Assembly (NCBI GenBank): GCA_902464015.1
Contig: CABQHM010000004.1
Span: forward strand, 1-64,000
Direction of reading: 5' to 3'
DNA: 64,000 nt
Source of the DNA: an uncultured Coriobacteriales bacterium
GTDB taxonomy: Bacteria; Actinomycetota; Coriobacteriia; Coriobacteriales; UMGS124
Positions 58,864-64,000 of this stretch are shown piece by piece (within the stretch, counting starts at the first letter, position 1; every line of letters begins with the position of its first letter). A model generated the notes under the pieces. That model did no database searches, was not told the origin of the DNA, and saw only the letters and a program-made list of their open reading frames with translations. A program made the translations under genes and the position numbers.

Positions 58864-60401
58864 TACTCTTTATGGCCTTCTACCAGGTCGATAAGCTCCT
58901 GCTTGGAATGAACGTCGAGCTTGGTGTAGATGCGCCGCACATGGGTGGCCACCGTGTTCTTGGACAGGAACAGCGCCTCGCGAATGTATGTTTGCGAACG
59001 GCCGCGCGCCAGGTACTCGCACACCTCGGCCTCGCGTGGCGACAGCTGATACCGCGCCGCAACACGCGCGACACCGGCCGCAATGGGGTCGGAAGACTCG
59101 GCACCACAGGAAGAAGGCGACGCACCCTCAGCCGCATGTTCGCAGGCAACACCTGATGCGAGGGCATCTTCAGGCAATCCCTCGGCAGAGACGCGCCTAG
59201 CACGGTCAGCCTGTGCCTCATAGGACCGCTGCGGGATGAGCGCCATCGCAAGCGCGTACACACAGACAACGACAAGCCCGAACAAAGCGGGATCGGCCTC
59301 GGCAACCCCGGCTCGGGCGCACCAACCGCTCAGCAGCTGGCCAAGCAGCACTCCCAGATAGCTCGCCGCCGAACCCGACGCCAACCAAAACGCGTGTCTC
59401 TCGGGTCGGCTCTGCGCAATGCGGATGAAGTACAGCAGGAGGATGATTTCGCAGCATGAGTTGAGCGCGACATTGAGCACGCCTGCCCAAAACTGAGCCA
59501 TCGGGCTATCAAAGGCAAACAACGTCACCGAAAGCACGAGCACCGGCAGCGTCATCGAAGCAAGCGCCTGAAAATCGACGCGCACAGCAAACCGAATGAT
59601 GAGCAGCGCAAAAGCGATGGCAAGCGAATACCCGACGACGCCCGCAATGTCGACACCGGCAACAAGATCCTCGTTACCAGGCAGCACCTGGCCTGACGAC
59701 GTCGGCGCGATGTTGATAGCCGTCCAAGCCACGACTCCGAAGATGAGCATGCGCACGATGGCCGGCACTCCCTCTGGCGCATACGTGTCGCCCGCAGCTC
59801 CGTCCAGCTTTTCGGCATTCCCCCCATCGACCCACGCGCGAGCGCGGCCGAGCGTCACGGCGCACGCAACCACAAGCAGGAGCGCGACGACCAGCGCCGG
59901 CAGCTGCGCAAGCGACGGCACGACGATGGCGCACGTCGCGCTCGCCAAAAACGACACCGGCACGATTGTCTCGAGGCTCGCCATGTCAAGACGCGACAGA
60001 GCCAGGCTCCACAGCAGGCTGAACAAGGCGCTCGCCGCACCCGTGCACACGCCGCTCACAGCAGCGAGCATCCAGGCAAGCGTCGGCTGCCCAACGTGCT
60101 GGTACACAACCGAGAGCACCGTGCCCAAAGCCGCCAAGCCGGGTGCCGCGACATACGCGGCACGGCTATGCTCCAAGTCGCGCCGCGTACCGAGAACGGC
60201 CAGGACAACAAGCAGGGCGGGCACGACAACCGCCGAGACCAGCCACGACAGGTCGAACTCACCGCCGTTTACCGCCCTCGTGGCAAGCGACGCCGTGCTC
60301 CACGACACATAGCCCCACGCATACAGAAAGCCGTAGCCGAAGAAAAAGAACGGTATGCCCCGCCATGAAGCGAACGGTGAAACCTCAGATGACTGCCCCA
60401 T
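58863..60401 (-). CDS. Membrane-bound LuxR-type regulator
   Basis: This 512-residue protein has about 12 hydrophobic segments (starting FFFFGYGFLYAWGYVSW) and a C-terminal LuxR HTH (YQLSPREAEVCEYLARGRSQTYIREALFLSKNTVATHVRRIYTKLDVHSKQELIDLVEG). It lies tail-to-tail with the flavoprotein at 57053 and 72 bases downstream of a second LuxR gene on the same strand. Which reductase it controls is therefore ambiguous. Confidence 0.86.
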   Translation of the reverse strand: MGQSSEVSPFASWRGIPFFFFGYGFLYAWGYVSWSTASLATRAVNGGEFDLSWLVSAVVVPALLVVLAVLGTRRDLEHSRAAYVAAPGLAALGTVLSVVYQHVGQPTLAWMLAAVSGVCTGAASALFSLLWSLALSRLDMASLETIVPVSFLASATCAIVVPSLAQLPALVVALLLVVACAVTLGRARAWVDGGNAEKLDGAAGDTYAPEGVPAIVRMLIFGVVAWTAINIAPTSSGQVLPGNEDLVAGVDIAGVVGYSLAIAFALLIIRFAVRVDFQALASMTLPVLVLSVTLFAFDSPMAQFWAGVLNVALNSCCEIILLLYFIRIAQSRPERHAFWLASGSAASYLGVLLGQLLSGWCARAGVAEADPALFGLVVVCVYALAMALIPQRSYEAQADRARRVSAEGLPEDALASGVACEHAAEGASPSSCGAESSDPIAAGVARVAARYQLSPREAEVCEYLARGRSQTYIREALFLSKNTVATHVRRIYTKLDVHSKQELIDLVEGHKE

Positions 60402-60473
60402 GGAACCTCGCAGTGTCGATGGCGAACGTTAGGAAGATTGTACAGCGTACGGAGCTCGACGCGGTCGGGCACC

Positions 60474-62006
60474 CTACCCCTGACGCACGCGGTCGAGCAG
60501 TTCGGCGCGGGTATGCACGTCGAGCTTCTGGTAAATGTGCCGCTTGTGAGTAAGCGCAGTCCCCTCGGAAATGCAAAGCTCTTCTTGAACGCGGGCAACG
60601 TCGTAGCCGTGCGCAAGCACGGCAAGCACATCACGTTCGCGTGGCGTAAGACCGCACGCATCTGCAAGAAGAGCGCAGTTACTGGTCAAAGCGTCTATTT
60701 CATCGGGCACATCATCAGCCGAAACAACGGCATCGCCCGCAGCGCCCTCTTCCATATCCGATGCCCCATCAGCCCCATCGTGGCGAAAACGCAACGGACG
60801 GTTCAACACAAGCGTAAGCGACACGAATCCCACAATCATAGAGCAGACGGCGGAGACGAGCACGAATTGGCCTTCAAAAGAAGACCCGGCCACCAAATAG
60901 CCCAACGGCCCGCCCAGAGTGCCGGCAGCGATCAATCCAACCACAAACGCCAGGCAGCAAACAGCAGGACGGCACCCATCCCTCAACGCAAAGGCCGACA
61001 ATGTAGACGGCAGAACCGCAACCGCCGACCACAAGGCAAGCGTCGTGACCGCAAGAGCAAACTTAAGGGAGAAATCACTTCCGGCGTTCATGGGATAGAA
61101 GGCGACGACAAACAAGGATGCAACGACCCAACAGGTTACAAATGGGTCCCACGCACCGCGCAACCTACGCACTGCGATTTGCGCAATGGCCCCGAACACA
61201 ACGCCAAGCAGCCCAAACATCCAGGTGTTTGGGTCAGCCGTACCGTTTCCGCACCCCAGGAACTGACCGATCATGAGCGACACGGTGAAGCCAAGCAACA
61301 CGCCCGCCAACAAAGGACGCCCAGCCTTCCGAATCGAAAGCGCATCGCCGCCATCCACCGGCGTCGTCGCGCACTCAGCACCCGACCCGCCGGCAACAAG
61401 CAGCACGAACGATATAACCGCAAACACCCCTGTGATGCAGGGCGCCCATATGTTAGACCCAAGCCATGCCGCAAGAGCGCACTGGACTGTAAGCACAAAC
61501 GAGAATGCAAGCCCGCCGAGCACCACATCAGCCGAGCTTGAAAGGGCACCTTTCTCAGAAACCCGCTCTGGGTGGAGCCCTCCCACCCAAACGCACGTAA
61601 GCGCTCCTCCGCCAAACGCGGTGACAAGGCTCGCGGCAAAAACCACCGCCTGCCAGGCCAACGTAAAAGGGCCATCCCACGACCCCGCACCACGTGTGGC
61701 TGCGAGTCCCATACAACCAATGAGCGTACAGGCAAGCGCCAAGCCCGCGCGGCATTCAAGCGAAGCACGTCTGCCCCCTTGCCGGCCGGCATGTTTACCC
61801 GTGAGGAACCACCCCGCGTACGCCACGAGCAAGCCAGCGGCCGTGCCTAACCACATGGGCCCAACGAATACCCCAAGATCGAGACTCGCTCGATAACCGT
61901 CTGCGATGAGCCCAACAAGCGGCAGCCAACTCTGAGCAAATGCCGCCCCCACCGCGCCAAGCAGTGCACCGCGTGCGCCACGAATCTTGTCAGTCAACGT
62001 CCCCAT
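60474..62006 (-). CDS. Membrane-bound LuxR-type regulator
   Basis: This 510-residue protein has a multi-pass N-terminal domain and a C-terminal HTH (CGLTPRERDVLAVLAHGYDVARVQEELCISEGTALTHKRHIYQKLDVHTRAELLDRV). The ATG at 62006 follows GAGGTG. It is divergent from the flavoprotein at 62359, its probable target, and directly precedes another LuxR gene, the only tandem pair of these regulators in the window. Confidence 0.86.
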   Translation of the reverse strand: MGTLTDKIRGARGALLGAVGAAFAQSWLPLVGLIADGYRASLDLGVFVGPMWLGTAAGLLVAYAGWFLTGKHAGRQGGRRASLECRAGLALACTLIGCMGLAATRGAGSWDGPFTLAWQAVVFAASLVTAFGGGALTCVWVGGLHPERVSEKGALSSSADVVLGGLAFSFVLTVQCALAAWLGSNIWAPCITGVFAVISFVLLVAGGSGAECATTPVDGGDALSIRKAGRPLLAGVLLGFTVSLMIGQFLGCGNGTADPNTWMFGLLGVVFGAIAQIAVRRLRGAWDPFVTCWVVASLFVVAFYPMNAGSDFSLKFALAVTTLALWSAVAVLPSTLSAFALRDGCRPAVCCLAFVVGLIAAGTLGGPLGYLVAGSSFEGQFVLVSAVCSMIVGFVSLTLVLNRPLRFRHDGADGASDMEEGAAGDAVVSADDVPDEIDALTSNCALLADACGLTPRERDVLAVLAHGYDVARVQEELCISEGTALTHKRHIYQKLDVHTRAELLDRVRQG

Positions 62007-62358
62007 GGCACCTCACCGATAAACGTCCCGCCAAACGGCACGAACCTGCAATCCCCATGTCGCAGACTCATTTTTCCCAACTGCCATTATGCACATTTTC
62101 ACGCGCTCAAATGGGCCGCTATGCCCAAGCAGGGTGCGCAAAAATCGAAGGACGCAAGCGGCTGGAACCCCGAGTTGCGCCGAGGCCGCTCGAAAATCGA
62201 CTCATACGACCCTGATGATTGCATTGCATATGTATGTATCTACCAGCATGTTTGCATATCATCAAACCCATGAGATGCCATCTGAGGCACAAATGGCCAC
62301 CATAGTGTCCCGTCAGCGCCCGCAAGGGCGGAAACGTTAGACGCACAAGGAGGATCGC
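62007..62358. promoter_or_regulatory. Divergent control region with TTGCATAT repeats
   Basis: This 352-bp interval between LuxR and flavoprotein genes has no gene. Two direct copies of TTGCATAT (62224-62231, 62252-62259), 28 bases apart, lie in an AT-rich patch about 100-130 bases ahead of the flavoprotein start. The spacing places them on nearly the same DNA face. They are candidate activator sites; the same half-site forms the palindrome at 28435. Confidence 0.4.
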
Positions 62359-63996
62359 ATGGAAGAAACGAACGGCATCTCGCGTAGGGGCTTTGTAGCG
62401 AGCGCGGCGGGAGCAGCGGTTGCGACGGGGATGGCAGCCACCTCTGCACATGCTGATAGTGCCTCGGACCCCAACAAGCCTTGGCTGCCCGCATCCTGGG
62501 ATTATGAGACCGACGTTCTGGTAATCGGCTACGGCGGCGCAGGCCAGTGGGCCGGCCTCATCGCCTATGACGAGGGCGCCGAGGTCATGTTCCTCGAGAA
62601 GTCCCCGTTCCGCGGCGGCGGAAGCTCGTCCATCAACATGGGCCAGTGGACCTGCCCCCACGATGCTGACGCAGCCGCCCAGTTCGCCTTCGAGGCCTTC
62701 CACGGCCAGACGCCCATGGACGTGTGCCAGGCTTGGGCCGACGAGGCCGTCCAGAACGCCGACTACGCCGACAAGTACGGCATCGAGTACACCCTCGGCG
62801 ACTCGGCGCGCGCTGAGTACGACATCTTCACCGGCTTTGACCAGATGTATGTCGGTCAGGGCGTTGGCTGGGGCGTCGCTGCGTTTGAGGTCCTCGACCA
62901 GCACATCAAGGACCGCGGCATCGAGATTCTCTTTGACTGCCACGACGAGGAGCTTATCCAGGACCCCATCACCAAGGAGATCCTCGGCGCGTACACCCTC
63001 GTCGGCGGCGATGAGACGAAGAAGGCCGTCAAGGCCCGCAAGGGCGTGTGCCTGTGCACGGGCGGTTTCGAGTTCAACTTCGACCTGCAGGCAAAGTACC
63101 TCAAGTGCTACCCCATGCGTGGTTTCTACGGCTGGAAGTACAACACGGGCGACGGCATCGGCATGGCGCAGAAGGTCGGCGCAGACCTGTGGCACATGCA
63201 GCAGGTCTGCGGTGGCGCCAACTGCTGGTTTGACGACCCCGAGATTGTTCCGGGCGGCGTAAGCTGCTCCATCCCCACGGACAACTACATCGAGGTAAGC
63301 CGTCGCGGCGACCGCTTCATCAATGAAGACACGTTCATGCCTCACGGCGGCTGGAAGCCCTACGCAACGTTCGACGAGGAGATCTGCGACTTCGATCGCG
63401 TCCCGTCGTGGTGGGTCTTTGACCAGACCGCTTTCGAGGGCGGGTCGCTCGGCGGCATGGTCGGCGGCGCCAGCCAGGAGGCCGGCGGCACGGGCATCGG
63501 TTACACCACCCCCGGCCTCGACCCCGAGCTGGGCGGCTGGGTTGGCTGGTCCGTGGACAACCAGTGGGAGCTCGAGCGCGGGTGGATCAAGTGCGGCGAC
63601 ACCCTCGAGGAGCTCGTCGAGGTCATGCACGCTTGGGATCCCGACTACATGGAGATCGATCGCCTCAAGGCCGCCATTGACCGTTGGAACGAGCTGTGCG
63701 ACAAGGGCGACGACGAGGACTTCGGCCGCAGCGGCCTGGCGAAGATCGAGACTCCTCCCTTCTACGCCCTGCCTCTGTACCCCGGCATCTGCAACACCAT
63801 CGGCGGCGCGCGTCGCAACGGCAAGGCACAGGTGCTGAACCCCGACGGAGACCCCATCCCGCGTCTGTACTCGGCCGGTTCCTTTGGCAACATGGCCGGT
63901 CACACGTATGCCGTCACGGGCGGCAACGGAAGCGAGAACTGGTGCGTGGGACGCATCGCAGGCCGTGAGGCAGCGCATCTCGACTCCTGGGAGTAA
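62359..63996 (+). CDS. Tat-exported FAD-dependent reductase
   Basis: This 545-residue flavoprotein has a twin-arginine signal (ISRRGFVASAAGAAV). Its FAD-binding motif is VLVIGYGGAGQWAGLIAYDEG (GYGGAG, 57-62), followed by a GGGSSSINMGQWT flavin loop and the C-terminal loop LYSAGSFGNMAGHTYAVTGGNGSENWCVGRIAG. It has no FMN_bind or heme domain. The active-site signature of fumarate reductases is absent; the SSINMGQW segment resembles FAD_binding_2 enzymes acting on other enoates or cyclic compounds. The ATG at 62359 follows AAGGAGG. It is divergent from LuxR at 60474 and ends just before the window edge. Confidence 0.86.
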   Translation: MEETNGISRRGFVASAAGAAVATGMAATSAHADSASDPNKPWLPASWDYETDVLVIGYGGAGQWAGLIAYDEGAEVMFLEKSPFRGGGSSSINMGQWTCPHDADAAAQFAFEAFHGQTPMDVCQAWADEAVQNADYADKYGIEYTLGDSARAEYDIFTGFDQMYVGQGVGWGVAAFEVLDQHIKDRGIEILFDCHDEELIQDPITKEILGAYTLVGGDETKKAVKARKGVCLCTGGFEFNFDLQAKYLKCYPMRGFYGWKYNTGDGIGMAQKVGADLWHMQQVCGGANCWFDDPEIVPGGVSCSIPTDNYIEVSRRGDRFINEDTFMPHGGWKPYATFDEEICDFDRVPSWWVFDQTAFEGGSLGGMVGGASQEAGGTGIGYTTPGLDPELGGWVGWSVDNQWELERGWIKCGDTLEELVEVMHAWDPDYMEIDRLKAAIDRWNELCDKGDDEDFGRSGLAKIETPPFYALPLYPGICNTIGGARRNGKAQVLNPDGDPIPRLYSAGSFGNMAGHTYAVTGGNGSENWCVGRIAGREAAHLDSWE

Positions 63997-64000
63997 CGGG

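Overview
The window is GC-rich, densely coding DNA. Its gene families point to an anaerobic, gut-type actinobacterium of the class Coriobacteriia, most likely family Eggerthellaceae. The evidence is the many Tat-exported, flavin-dependent reductases of the fumarate-reductase superfamily, the DMSO-reductase-type molybdoenzymes, and the LuxR-type regulators whose N-terminal half is a multi-pass membrane domain. I cannot name the genus from sequence alone. I recognise no rRNA, tRNA, CRISPR array or intact insertion sequence.

Positions 1-8 kb hold a cell-wall-anchored surface protein, an amidohydrolase, and a membrane LuxR regulator divergent from a Tat-exported FAD/FMN reductase. Positions 7.5-9.4 kb hold a three-gene unit: a Cys-rich secreted protein, an ECF sigma factor and an RsgI-like anti-sigma factor. 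Positions 9.6-12.1 kb hold a molybdate-type ABC transporter, which fits the two molybdoenzymes further on. Positions 12.4-14.5 kb hold a ClC chloride channel/transporter overlapping a two-helix potassium-channel-like protein whose N-terminus is a 12-bp-period coding repeat. Next come an unknown Tat-exported helical protein, a soluble LuxR regulator, an MFS transporter fused to a CBS pair with a divergent MarR regulator, and a second ECF sigma/anti-sigma pair (21.3-23.1 kb).

Positions 23.5-29.7 kb hold a flavoprotein with a divergent LysR regulator, a radical SAM protein with an EFR1-type flavodoxin/ferredoxin, and an alpha/beta hydrolase. Positions 30-43 kb are the molybdoenzyme region: two catalytic subunits, each with a four-cluster Fe-S subunit, two TorD-type chaperones and two divergent membrane LuxR regulators. 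Both TorD genes are followed by the same 80-bp hairpin repeat. Positions 43.6-64 kb hold four more Tat flavoproteins and an old-yellow-enzyme-type reductase, interleaved with four membrane LuxR regulators. Between them sit a Fic protein, a DUF1778/GNAT toxin-antitoxin pair, and a stretch of remnants at 56.0-56.8 kb (dead toxin-antitoxin copy, LuxR fragment, palindromic repeat element).

The main theme is a set of exported reductases, nearly every one beside its own membrane-bound regulator. This looks like a modular system for sensing and reducing different extracytoplasmic electron acceptors. Which substrate belongs to which pair cannot be read from the sequence.
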